Shown: positions 27,831 to 37,358 of the stretch, piece by piece | Layout of the letters: the number at the start of each line of letters is the position of its first letter | How positions within the stretch are numbered: position 1 is the first letter of the stretch | Origin: DASZIT01 sp963819695 | Lineage (GTDB): Bacteria > Actinomycetota > Acidimicrobiia > Acidimicrobiales > RAAP-2 | Assembly (NCBI GenBank): GCA_963819695.1 | Contig: CAWFXD010000003.1 | Coordinates: forward strand, 186,001 to 250,000 | Direction of reading: 5' to 3' | Length of the DNA stretch: 64,000 bases | Program-made: the position numbers and the translations under genes | The notes under the pieces: model-generated | Databases searched by the model: none | Seen by the model: the letters and a program-made list of their open reading frames with translations, nothing else | What the model was told of the DNA's origin: nothing

Positions 27831-29554
27831 CCGACGCCGCCGCCACCCCCGGCTCCAACGGCACCTCGAAGCTCCGGCTGCCCACCTCCCCGGGCGAGCT
27901 CCGGTTGCTGAAGGGCTACGGACCGCTGGCCGCGCTGTTGGTGGCCTTCGCCTTGATGGCCGCCTTCGTGCCCAGCGTCTCCCCCCAGCAGACGACGGTG
28001 ACCAAGACCAAGTCGGTAAGTGGGTCGGGGGTCGGCGGCACCAGCGCCAGCGGGGCGGCCGGGACCTCGGGGGCGGCCGGGACCGGCACCGCCGGATCCG
28101 GCGGCACCGGCGGGACGGCGGGATCCTCCAGCGGCGGGACGGCCGGGGGGCAGGTGGCCGGCGGCACCTCGACCCCGTGCCCGGGCAAGACCCTCCAGGT
28201 CACCGGCGACCCCTACTCGCCGCCGTGCATCGCCTTCTCCGGCAACAACGGCGGGAGCACCTCCCAGGGGGTGACCGGCAACACCATCACCGTGACCTAC
28301 CGGCAGACCAGTGACCCCGGCTTCCAGCAGACCCTGGCCCAGATCGGCGGGGCCCAGTTCCTCGACAGCCCGGCCGACGTCGTCCGCACCGTCCAGGGGC
28401 TGGCCGACTACTTCAACAAGAACTTCCAGCTCTACGGGCGCAAGATCAACATCGTCGCCTACAACGGCCAGGGCAGCCAGACCGCCGAGCTCCTCGGCCA
28501 GGGCCAGCAGCAGGCCGACGCCGACGCCATCACCGTCGGCCAGCAGTACAAGGCGTTCGCCGAGCTCAACGGGTCGACCGAGCCCTACGACACCGCCCTG
28601 GCCCAGCAGAAGGTGCTGTCCTTCGGGTCGCCGTACCTGTCGGCCGACTTCATGTCCAAGTACGACCCCTACATGTGGAGCATCGCCACCGAGGGCAACG
28701 ACGTGGTGGCCGCCGCCGCCCAGGCCGGCATCGTCCAGCTGGCCGGCAAGCCGGCCGCCTACGCCGGGGGGTCGCTGCGGAACCAGCCCCGGAAGATCGC
28801 CATCATCGCCCCCGACAACCCCTGGTACCAGTCGAGCGCCAACGTCGCCGTCCAGGAGTTCCAGGCCGCCGGCCACCCGGTCGCCGATGACATCCAGTAC
28901 CAGCTGAACCTCGGCACCCTGTCGAGCCAGGCCGCCACCATCGACGCCAAGCTCCAGAACGACGGCATCACCACCGTGGTCTGCGGCTGCGACCCGGTGA
29001 TGCCGGTGTATCTCACCTCCCGGGCCCACGAGCAGGCCTACACCCCGGAGTGGAACGTGGCCGGCGTCGCCCTCACCGACAACGACATCGTCGGCCAGCT
29101 GTTCACCCAGTCGGAATGGAGCCACGCCTTCGGGATCAGCTTCCAGGGGCCGACCCTGCCGAAGAACGCCACCCTGGGATATGCCGCCTACAAGTCGGTC
29201 CGCTCCGACGAGCCGGCCAACATCGTCGACCTCATCTACGCCCAGATGTACCAGATGGTGATCGGCATCCAGATGGCCGGGCCCAACCTCACCCCCCAGA
29301 CCTTCGAGCAGGGGGAGCGGGCCTACCCGGGCAGCGTGGCCGGCGCCCCCAACGCCGAGTTCGGCACCTGGTTGATGCCGGCCGGGCACTACTCGCCCCA
29401 GGTCGACTTCCAGGAGATCTACTGGGACCCGAACAAGACCTCCACCTACAACGGGAAGCAGGGGGCCTACGTCGACATCGGCCCCCGCTACAAGTTCGGG
29501 GCCGTCCCCCCCGGTAATCCGCCCCTGCCCGCCGGCTTCGGCTCCGGCAACTAA
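27827..29554 (+). CDS. Membrane-tethered Liv-type substrate-binding protein
   Basis: 575 residues. Instead of a lipobox it has an N-terminal transmembrane anchor (YGPLAALLVAFALMAAFVP, residues about 32-50), a 60-residue G/S/T/A linker and a periplasmic binding domain of type I. Domain features include ITVTYRQTSDPGFQQT, KINIVAYNGQGSQTAELLG and IAIIAPDNPWYQSSANVAVQ. These proteins deliver branched-chain amino acids, amides, urea or related ligands to a LivHMGF transporter; this ligand is unknown. ATGA overlap with the surface protein and a 21-base gap to the transporter gene show one operon. Confidence 0.8.
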   Translation: MTDAAATPGSNGTSKLRLPTSPGELRLLKGYGPLAALLVAFALMAAFVPSVSPQQTTVTKTKSVSGSGVGGTSASGAAGTSGAAGTGTAGSGGTGGTAGSSSGGTAGGQVAGGTSTPCPGKTLQVTGDPYSPPCIAFSGNNGGSTSQGVTGNTITVTYRQTSDPGFQQTLAQIGGAQFLDSPADVVRTVQGLADYFNKNFQLYGRKINIVAYNGQGSQTAELLGQGQQQADADAITVGQQYKAFAELNGSTEPYDTALAQQKVLSFGSPYLSADFMSKYDPYMWSIATEGNDVVAAAAQAGIVQLAGKPAAYAGGSLRNQPRKIAIIAPDNPWYQSSANVAVQEFQAAGHPVADDIQYQLNLGTLSSQAATIDAKLQNDGITTVVCGCDPVMPVYLTSRAHEQAYTPEWNVAGVALTDNDIVGQLFTQSEWSHAFGISFQGPTLPKNATLGYAAYKSVRSDEPANIVDLIYAQMYQMVIGIQMAGPNLTPQTFEQGERAYPGSVAGAPNAEFGTWLMPAGHYSPQVDFQEIYWDPNKTSTYNGKQGAYVDIGPRYKFGAVPPGNPPLPAGFGSGN

Positions 29555-29575
29555 GCGGGACGGGTAGGCCGAACC

Positions 29576-32500
29576 GTGCTGCGCTCATCGACGATCCAGA
29601 TCCCGTCGTTCTTCACCGGACTGTCCCCGCGGGTCCGGGCCACTCTGGGGGTGGTGCTCGGCGCGCTGCTGGTGGTGTTCGTGGTGCCGGCCCTCTTCCC
29701 GCACGACGCCCCCCTCGGCCTCCTGTTGCAGGGGGCGGAACTGGGGGCGGTCAACGGACTGCTGGCCCTCGGGCTGGTGCTGACCTACAAGTCCACCCGG
29801 ATCATCAACTTCGCCTACGGGGCGATGGGCGGGCTGGCCGGCACCATCGGGGTGATGCTCGACCTCGGTGAGCACTGGAACTGGTTCATCGCCTTGGGTG
29901 CCGGGCTGCTCATCGGTGGTGTCATCGGCGCCGGGGTGAACTTCTTGATGCTCCGGTTCTTCAACGCCCCCCGGCTCATCGTGCTGGTGGCCACCATCGG
30001 CCTGGCCCAGGTGTTCGGGGGCATCCAGCTGCTGGTCCCGGGCTGGCTGCACGGGCCGCCGCTGGTCGGCGGCCTCCCCACCCCGCTCACCCGGTTCCAC
30101 GTGAACATCCACCCGGTGCTGTTCAACGGGGACGACCTGCTCATCGCCATCATGGTGCCGCTGGTCCTCATCGGGCTCGGCTGGTTCCTGTTGCGGACCG
30201 ACGCCGGGGTGGCCATCCGGTCGGTGGCCGACAACTCCGAGCGGGCCCTGCTGTTGGGGATACCGGTCAAGCGGTTGTCGACGCTGGTGTGGATCATCGC
30301 CGGCGCCCTGGCCGCCCTGACGGTGATGGTCAACGCCCCGTCCCAGGGTCTGACCTTGACGGCCGCCGCCGGGCCCACCCTCCTGCTCCCGGCCCTGGCC
30401 GCCGCGGTCATCGCCCGGATGGAGAACCTGCCGCTGGCCTTCGGGGCCGGGGTGGTCCTCGGCATCGTGAACTCGGTGGTCGGGTTCAACGTCCGCCAGG
30501 AGTCGGTGACCGACGTGGTCTTCCTGGCCGTGATCCTGCTCGCCCTGCTGCTGCAGCGGAGGAAGGCGGGACGGGCCAACGACGCCGGCGACTCCTGGCT
30601 GTCCACCGGGGTGCTCAAGCCGATTCCCGATGCCCTCAAGCGGCTGCCCGAGGTGATGGCCGGGCGGGCCCTCATCGGCGCGGTCATCGCCGCCGTCCTC
30701 ATCGCCACCCCGTTGCTGGCCGGCCCCGGCACCACCCTCGAGTTCACCGTGGCCATCATCTTCGGGATCGTGGCCGTCTCCCTGGTCTGCCTGTCCGGCT
30801 GGTCGGGGAACATCAGCCTCGGCCAGTTCGCCTTCGCCGGGATCGGCGGGGTGATCGCCGGCGACCTCATCGAGAAGGCCAACCTCGACTTCTTCGTGTC
30901 GATCCTGGCGGCGGCGGCGGGTGGGGCGGTGCTGGCCATCCTGGTCGGGCTCCCGGCGCTGCGGATCCGGGGGATGTTCCTGGCCGCCACCACCCTGGCC
31001 TTGGCGGTGGCGGTCGACTCCTTCTTCCTCAACCCGACCAACTTCTCCACCGACATCCCCCAGGGCTTCCTCCGCCCGGTGCTGTGGAAGCGCTTCGACC
31101 TGGCCAACGGCCGGACCTACTACTTCTTCTGCCTGGCCATCCTGGCGGTGGTGGTGGTGTTCGTGAAGGGCCTGCGCAAGGCCCGGGCCGGCCGGGTGCT
31201 GCTGGCCAACCGGGACAACCAGAACGCCGCCTCGGCCATGGCGGTGCCGTCGGTGCGGGTGAAGCTGGTCGGCTTCGTGCTGTCCGGCGCCATCGCCGGG
31301 ATCGCCGGCGCCCTCTACGCCACCTCGCTGCGGGCGGTGGGGTTCCACACCTTCGACTCGTCGTTGAGCCTGGTCGTCTTCTCCATGGCCGTCATCGGCG
31401 GGTTGGAGTCGATCAGCGGCGCGCTGCTCGGCGTCGCGCTGATCGAGATCGCCAGTGACGCCTTCCCGCAGTACCAGCTGCTGTTCACCGGGTCCGGCCT
31501 GTTGATCATCCTGCTGGTGCTGCCCGGTGGTCTCGGCGCCGGCATCCAGTACGTGCGGGACCGACTGTTGCGGGTGATCGCCGAGCGCCGGGGCATGATC
31601 GTGCCCTCGCTGGTCGCCGACCGCCGGGACGATTCGGGGTCGGGGGGTCCGGGGTCGGGTCACGATGCCCACGCCCCCAAGGAGGAATCGCTGCTGGCGG
31701 CGGCCCTCAGCGGCGACGGTCCGGTGGCGGTGCCGACCGGCAACGGGTACGCGGCGTCGGGCGTCGACGCCGGCCCGGGCATGGGCGTCGGGCTGGGCCC
31801 CGATCAGCCGGCCGAGGTTCCCGCCCCGGCTCCGGCCTTCGCCGGCGAGCCGACCGGCGAGTTGGATACCGTTCTCGGTCCCGAGTTCGAGCACACCCGG
31901 CCGTATGCCCTCCGGTGCAAGGCGGTGGAGGTCTCCTACGGGCCGGTCCAGATCCTGTTCGGCATCGACCTCGACGTGGCCGAAGGCGAGATCGTCGCCC
32001 TGCTCGGCACCAACGGGGCCGGCAAGTCCACCTTGTTGAAGGGCATCACCGGCCTGGCCCGGGTGGGGGGCGGCTCGGTCGAGTTCGGCGGCAGGACCAT
32101 CACCAACAAGGCGCCCAACACCGTCGCCCATCTCGGCCTGTCGCTGATGCCCGGCGGCCGGGGGATCTTCCCGACCCTCACCGTGGAGGAGAACCTGCGC
32201 CTCGGCGCCTGGCTGGTCCGCAAAAACCGGGCGATGTCCACCGCCGCCCGCAAGCGGGTGCTCCGCCTGTTCCCGATCCTCGACCAGCGCTACCACCAGC
32301 AGGCGGGGAACCTGTCCGGCGGCGAGCAGCAGATGCTGTCGTTGGCCATGGCGTTGATGGTGACGCCCAAGGTGCTGATGATCGACGAGCTGTCCCTCGG
32401 GCTGGCCCCCACCATCGTCGCCCAGCTGATGGACGTGGTGGCCATGCTCCACCGGGACGGCACCACCATCGTGGTGGTGGAGCAGTCGGTCAACGTCGCC

Positions 32501-33568
32501 CTGGAGCTCGCCCAGCGGGCGGTTTTCTTGGAGAAGGGCGAGGTGCGGTTCAGCGGGCCGACCGCCGAGCTGCTGGAGCGCCCCGACATCCTGCGCTCGG
32601 TGTTCATCGCCGGGGCCGGGGCGGTGGGCAACGGCCAGTCGTCGGCGGTCAGTGGCGCCTTCGCCGGTACCGACCTCAACACCACTCAAGAGGTGATGGC
32701 GGCCAACCCGGCGGCGGCGCTGGGTATCGCGGCTCCCGTCCGGGTGGCCCCCGACGCCGAGGCGCCGGTGGTGCTCGAGTGCCGCGGGATCGTCAAGCGG
32801 TTCGGCGGCATCACCGCGGTCAACGACGTCCACATCGGCTTGCGCAACGGCGAGATCCTCGGCCTCATCGGCCACAACGGGGCCGGGAAGACGACGATCT
32901 TCGACCTGATGTCGGGCTTTCTGCCGTTGGACGGCGGACAGATCCTGCTCGGCGGGATGAACATCGGCACCTGGCCGGCCCACATGCGGGCCACCGCCGG
33001 GCTCGGCCGCACCTTCCAGGAGGCCAGGCTGTTCCCGTCGTTGACGGTCCAGGAGACCATCGCGGTGGCCTTCGAGCGCCACCTCTACTCCCGCGACCTG
33101 ATCGCCGCCGGCCTGCAACTCCCTGCCTCCCTCGACTCCGAGTACGACGTCAGCCTCAAGGTCGACGAGCTGGTGACCCTGATGGGGCTCCGGGCCTTCG
33201 CCGAGAAGCTGGTCGGCGAGCTGTCCACCGGTACCCGACGAATCGTCGAGCTGGCCTGCGTGCTGGCTCAGGACCCGGCGGTGTTGCTGTTGGACGAGCC
33301 GTCCGGCGGGGTGGCCCAGCGGGAGACCGAGGCGATGGGCCCACTGCTGCAGCGGGTCCAGCTCCACTCCGGATGCTCGATCCTGGTGGTCGAGCACGAC
33401 ATGCCGTTGCTGACCGCCATCTGCGACCGGATGATCGCGTTGGAACTGGGGGAGATCATCGCCGAGGGAACTCCGGCCGAGGTCCTCGACCACCCGCAGG
33501 TGGTGGAGTCGTACCTGGGGACCAAGGAGTCGGCCATCCAGCGGTCAGGGGTCACCGCGGTCCGCTAG
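29576..33568 (+). CDS. Four-domain Liv-type ABC importer: LivH-LivM-LivF-LivG in one chain
   Basis: A single intact 1330-residue frame. Residues about 40-335 are a LivH-like permease (GAVNGLLALGLVLTYKSTRI), about 365-670 a LivM-like permease (LSGWSGNISLGQFAFAGIGG), then a P/G/A linker to about 775. The first ATPase is LivF-like: GTNGAGKST near 810, PGGRGIFPTLTVEENLRLG, LSGGEQQ near 911 and a Walker B VLMIDELSLGLAP. The second is LivG-like: GHNGAGKTT near 1098, the variant signature LSTGTRR near 1216 and LLLDEPSGG. These are normally four proteins. GTG 29576 starts it. No frameshift or stop interrupts it, in contrast to many neighbours. Confidence 0.9.
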   Translation: MLRSSTIQIPSFFTGLSPRVRATLGVVLGALLVVFVVPALFPHDAPLGLLLQGAELGAVNGLLALGLVLTYKSTRIINFAYGAMGGLAGTIGVMLDLGEHWNWFIALGAGLLIGGVIGAGVNFLMLRFFNAPRLIVLVATIGLAQVFGGIQLLVPGWLHGPPLVGGLPTPLTRFHVNIHPVLFNGDDLLIAIMVPLVLIGLGWFLLRTDAGVAIRSVADNSERALLLGIPVKRLSTLVWIIAGALAALTVMVNAPSQGLTLTAAAGPTLLLPALAAAVIARMENLPLAFGAGVVLGIVNSVVGFNVRQESVTDVVFLAVILLALLLQRRKAGRANDAGDSWLSTGVLKPIPDALKRLPEVMAGRALIGAVIAAVLIATPLLAGPGTTLEFTVAIIFGIVAVSLVCLSGWSGNISLGQFAFAGIGGVIAGDLIEKANLDFFVSILAAAAGGAVLAILVGLPALRIRGMFLAATTLALAVAVDSFFLNPTNFSTDIPQGFLRPVLWKRFDLANGRTYYFFCLAILAVVVVFVKGLRKARAGRVLLANRDNQNAASAMAVPSVRVKLVGFVLSGAIAGIAGALYATSLRAVGFHTFDSSLSLVVFSMAVIGGLESISGALLGVALIEIASDAFPQYQLLFTGSGLLIILLVLPGGLGAGIQYVRDRLLRVIAERRGMIVPSLVADRRDDSGSGGPGSGHDAHAPKEESLLAAALSGDGPVAVPTGNGYAASGVDAGPGMGVGLGPDQPAEVPAPAPAFAGEPTGELDTVLGPEFEHTRPYALRCKAVEVSYGPVQILFGIDLDVAEGEIVALLGTNGAGKSTLLKGITGLARVGGGSVEFGGRTITNKAPNTVAHLGLSLMPGGRGIFPTLTVEENLRLGAWLVRKNRAMSTAARKRVLRLFPILDQRYHQQAGNLSGGEQQMLSLAMALMVTPKVLMIDELSLGLAPTIVAQLMDVVAMLHRDGTTIVVVEQSVNVALELAQRAVFLEKGEVRFSGPTAELLERPDILRSVFIAGAGAVGNGQSSAVSGAFAGTDLNTTQEVMAANPAAALGIAAPVRVAPDAEAPVVLECRGIVKRFGGITAVNDVHIGLRNGEILGLIGHNGAGKTTIFDLMSGFLPLDGGQILLGGMNIGTWPAHMRATAGLGRTFQEARLFPSLTVQETIAVAFERHLYSRDLIAAGLQLPASLDSEYDVSLKVDELVTLMGLRAFAEKLVGELSTGTRRIVELACVLAQDPAVLLLDEPSGGVAQRETEAMGPLLQRVQLHSGCSILVVEHDMPLLTAICDRMIALELGEIIAEGTPAEVLDHPQVVESYLGTKESAIQRSGVTAVR

Positions 33569-33612
33569 TTGGGTCGGCGGGCCACGCCGGCGCCGGAGTA
33601 ACCCCCCTAACT

Positions 33613-35551
33613 TCAAGCCTGTTGGGACATCACCGCGGCTTGCATCACCTGGAGGTCGGAAGGGTCGATGGCCAACGGGCCGCCGGCCACCGGGACCTGC
33701 CAGACGTGGGTCATGTACGGGGTCCGCGAGGCGTCGTGGACGGTGCCCGGCGCGCACGGGGTGAACCCGACGATCAGGTGGGTGGTGGTCGAGATGCACA
33801 GGTTGGTGTGGGCGTGCCACTGGACCAGGCACCCGTAGGGCATCGGACCGTTGGCGTCGGTGGGCAACAGATACATGGCCGCCACCAGCACCGGTCCGGT
33901 CGGGGTCATGGCATAGACCAGCGAGTCGACATGATTCGGGTCGAGGATGTCCTGGCTGTTCATGTACGACGGGTTGACGTAGTGGACGATCGGATAGGCA
34001 CCGCTGGTGACCGGCCGGTACCCGGCGGCGGTCGCCGCGCTCAGGCTCTTGTACTTGGCCACCGCTTCCGAAGTCGCCTGCACGTACTGCACGGCCCCGA
34101 GGACCTGGGCGTCAGTCGGCGCCTTCGAGCAACTGGGTGTCTGCATCTGGTGCCCGGTGTCGGTCGCCGAGCCCACCGAGGTGAGGAGGGCTGTCTCGGG
34201 CCGGACAGCGGCGGGCCGGTGTACTTCCAATTCGGATCGGTGACCCCGAGCCCGGCCATGCCGGACATGCTCATCGAGTTGGCGGTGCCGCCGGAGGAAG
34301 TGCCGGACATCCCCGGCATCGCCTTCATGGCCGAGGTGGCCGGGGTGGTGGTGGTCGTGGTGGAGCCCGATCCGGACATGGTCATCGACTGCATGTTGGA
34401 GGCTCCGGAGGCGGCCGCGGACGGAGCCTCGGGGATGGCGGCGACCGTCGCGGGCACGATGGCCAGGGCGACGATCCCCAGGGTGGCCCAGATCTGGTGA
34501 CGGCCGAAGGCCACCGTGAGGGGCACCGGCGCGGTCACCGGGTCGAGCACCCGGGGCAAGAAGACCGCCCCCAGACACGATGAGCAGCGGGCCGGCGTTC
34601 GGATCGGTGGCCATCCCGGTCATGATCCCGCCCATCGCCTGCCCGGTGACCCAGAACAGCGCCGCCCGCCGCCATGCCGATCCCGATGAAGATGTCCGGC
34701 CGGCGGGTGACGAAGGGACCCAGCCCGATGGAGAGGAACAAGGCGGCCAGCAGGACGGCCGCCGGGGTGCCGGCGCCGGTGAAGGCGTGGCCGAGCGACC
34801 GCAAGAAGTGCCCGTACCAACCCGGCTGCCCGTCGGCCATGCCGGAGAGGGAGTCGGAGAGCCAGCCCGAAGTCCGGTTCTGGGGCAGAAACTGGAGCAC
34901 CGCGAAGAACACCCAGACGGCCGCCCATACCCAGAGTCCTCCGATTCCGCCGAGCGGGCCATGGCCGGCGGCCGACGAGGCGAGTCCGGTCCGCGGCTGG
35001 TCTTCCTTCCGGTCCGACGCTGAGAGCTCGGCGGCCGGGACATCCGCCGAGGTCGGCCACACGAGTACCCCGATCACCGCGTAGAGGAGCACTGCCCCCG
35101 GAGCCCCCATCAGGGCACTGGCGTGGCCGGTGAGGATGGAACCGAACCCCTCGCCGAACCACCACACCCCGAAGGCCCAGGCGATGGAGGCAGCCAGGGC
35201 GACCTTGACGGTGCGTCGCCGCAGCAGCCCGATGCCGATGGCCAACTGGGTGAGCCCGAAGACGGTGTTCCAGAGGGCGACGTCCCGGGAGAGGAAGTTG
35301 GACATGTGGGTCACCGATGACGCAATCGCCGACGGTTGGCCGGAAGCGTTGGGGGCGATGACCATCGAGACGAAGTCCGAACCGAACATGCGGGGTTGGA
35401 ACTGCAGCCCGGCATCGATGATCCAGAGGATGCCGAGGACGATCTGGATGGTGCGCTTGTCGATGTGCCAGCGCTCGGCCAGTGTGGGCGTCGTCCCGTC
35501 AGCCAGTCTGCCGGCACCCGGCCCGGCGCCCGTGGATAGGGCAGTGGTCAT
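33613..35551 (-). CDS. Multispanning membrane protein with Met/Thr-rich linker and conserved C-terminal domain, three frameshifts
   Basis: The N-terminal half is a helical membrane domain beginning ERWHIDKRTIQIVLGILWII and continuing with several TM segments (LWNTVFGLTQLAIGIGLL, LFWVTGQAMGGIMTGM). A linker rich in M, S, T and G (SMTMSGSGSTTTTTT) leads to a C-terminal domain with GAYPIVHYVNPSYM, VQWHAHTNLC and TPYMTHVWQVPVAGG; its His and Met residues suggest metal contact, but that is inference. Frames change near 34670, near 34570 in a G run and near 34210. ATG 35551 has a strong SD (GAGGGGGAG). Two genes rather than one cannot be excluded. It is convergent with the transporter operon. Confidence 0.5.
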
Positions 35552-35666
35552 CGTGCTCCCCCTCTGTGGCGCCGAGTCCCCGCTCGACACCCGGGGCAAA
35601 CCTACAGCGGTTCGCCGACCGGAAGGTTTCGGGCCCGGACCCGTGACCCGTCGCTAGGGTCATTCC

Positions 35667-36725
35667 GTGCCTGTCCTCGTTGCTGCCCCCGACAAGTTCC
35701 GGGGGACCGCCACCGCCGTGCAGATTGCCGGGGCGGTGGCCCGGGCCGGGTCCCGGCTGGGCTGGTCGGTCATCGAATCCCCGCTCTCCGACGGAGGAGA
35801 GGGACTGGTCGAGGCCTGCCGCCGGCCCGGCGATCAGCTGATGACGACCGAGGTGACCGGCCCGCTCGGACCTCCGGTGGCGGCCGCCTGGCTCCGGGGA
35901 CCCGACCGGTGCGTCATCGAGATGGCCCAGGCCTCCGGCCTGGCCCTGGCCGGCGGACATGACGGCAATCGTCCGATGGAGGCCACCACCCAGGGGACCG
36001 GTCAACTGCTGGTGGCCGCGGCCCGCGCCCTGGCCGCCTCCGGGGACCGGGCGGCGTCGGACCGACCGCCACCCACCATCATCGTCGGGCTGGGTGGATC
36101 CGCCACCACCGACGGCGGGTCGGGAGCGCTGGAGGTCGTCGAAGCCGCCGGGGGCCTCGGTGGTGTGGATCTGGTCGCCGCCTGCGATGTGGAGGTGGGC
36201 TTTCTCGATGCCGCCCGGGTCTTCGCCCCACAGAAGGGAGCCACCCCTCATCAGGTGGCGGAGCTCACCCGGCGGCTGGATCGGCTCGCCGATGGGTACG
36301 AGGAGCGCTTCGGGGTGAACGTCCGCGACCTCCCAGGGGCGGGGGCGGCCGGAGGTCTGGGTGGCGCGGTGGTGGCGCTGGGGGGCCGGCTCGAGCCCGG
36401 CTACCGGTTGGTGGCCGGGCTGGTCGGACTCGAACGGGAGCTGCAGCGGGCCGACCTGGTGGTCACCGGGGAGGGCGCCCTGGACGCCACCTCGTTCTCC
36501 GGGAAGGTTGTCGGCGGGGTTCTCGGCGACGCCGCCGCCATCGGGGTGGCGGCCCTGGTGGTTGCCGGCCGGGCGACCACCGGGGCCGTCGATCACGCCC
36601 GGGGGTACCGGGCTCGGGTGATCTCGCTCTCCGACCGGTTCGGCGAAGCGCGTTCGCTCCGGGACACGCTGGCCTGCGTGGAGGAAGCCGTGACCCAGGG
36701 GCTCGAGGCCTTCGATGTCGCCTAG
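35667..36725 (+). CDS. Glycerate kinase
   Basis: 352 residues of the GarK/GlxK glycerate kinase family, which phosphorylates D-glycerate with ATP for entry into glycolysis. Family motifs: MPVLVAAPDKFRGT at the start, PLSDGGEGLVEA near residue 40, VGLGGSATTDGGSGAL near 140, ARVFAPQKGATP near 190 and GAGAAGGLGGA near 230, with the family-typical end DHARGYRARVISLSDRFGEA. GTG 35667 is the start. It is divergent from the membrane protein and followed after 35 bases by the reductase gene; no other glyoxylate-pathway gene is adjacent. Confidence 0.9.
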   Translation: MPVLVAAPDKFRGTATAVQIAGAVARAGSRLGWSVIESPLSDGGEGLVEACRRPGDQLMTTEVTGPLGPPVAAAWLRGPDRCVIEMAQASGLALAGGHDGNRPMEATTQGTGQLLVAAARALAASGDRAASDRPPPTIIVGLGGSATTDGGSGALEVVEAAGGLGGVDLVAACDVEVGFLDAARVFAPQKGATPHQVAELTRRLDRLADGYEERFGVNVRDLPGAGAAGGLGGAVVALGGRLEPGYRLVAGLVGLERELQRADLVVTGEGALDATSFSGKVVGGVLGDAAAIGVAALVVAGRATTGAVDHARGYRARVISLSDRFGEARSLRDTLACVEEAVTQGLEAFDVA

Positions 36726-36760
36726 CGGGTGAGGCGGATCACCGCCGGTACTCTGGCGAA

Positions 36761-37309
<549 letters not shown>

Positions 37310-37311
37310 CC

Positions 37312-37331
37312 ATCGGGCCTGTTGGCCCGGT
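37312..37331. terminator. Bidirectional terminator hairpin
   Basis: CGGGCC and GGCCCG form a perfect 6-bp stem around TGTT (37314-37329), extendable by a T-G and an A-T pair. It lies between the convergent reductase and MMPL genes. Confidence 0.55.
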
Positions 37332-37358
37332 CCGGAGGATGGCCGACCCGCAGGTCGG

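Noticed and set aside
26702..29389. An 895-codon open frame on the minus strand
   Set aside because: It is antisense to the surface and binding-protein genes, low in complexity and without homology; the plus-strand genes explain the region.
29585..33493. A 1302-codon open frame on the minus strand
   Set aside because: It lies wholly opposite the four-domain transporter, has low-complexity G/H/Q/D-rich sequence and no family motifs; long antisense frames are expected in DNA of this GC content.
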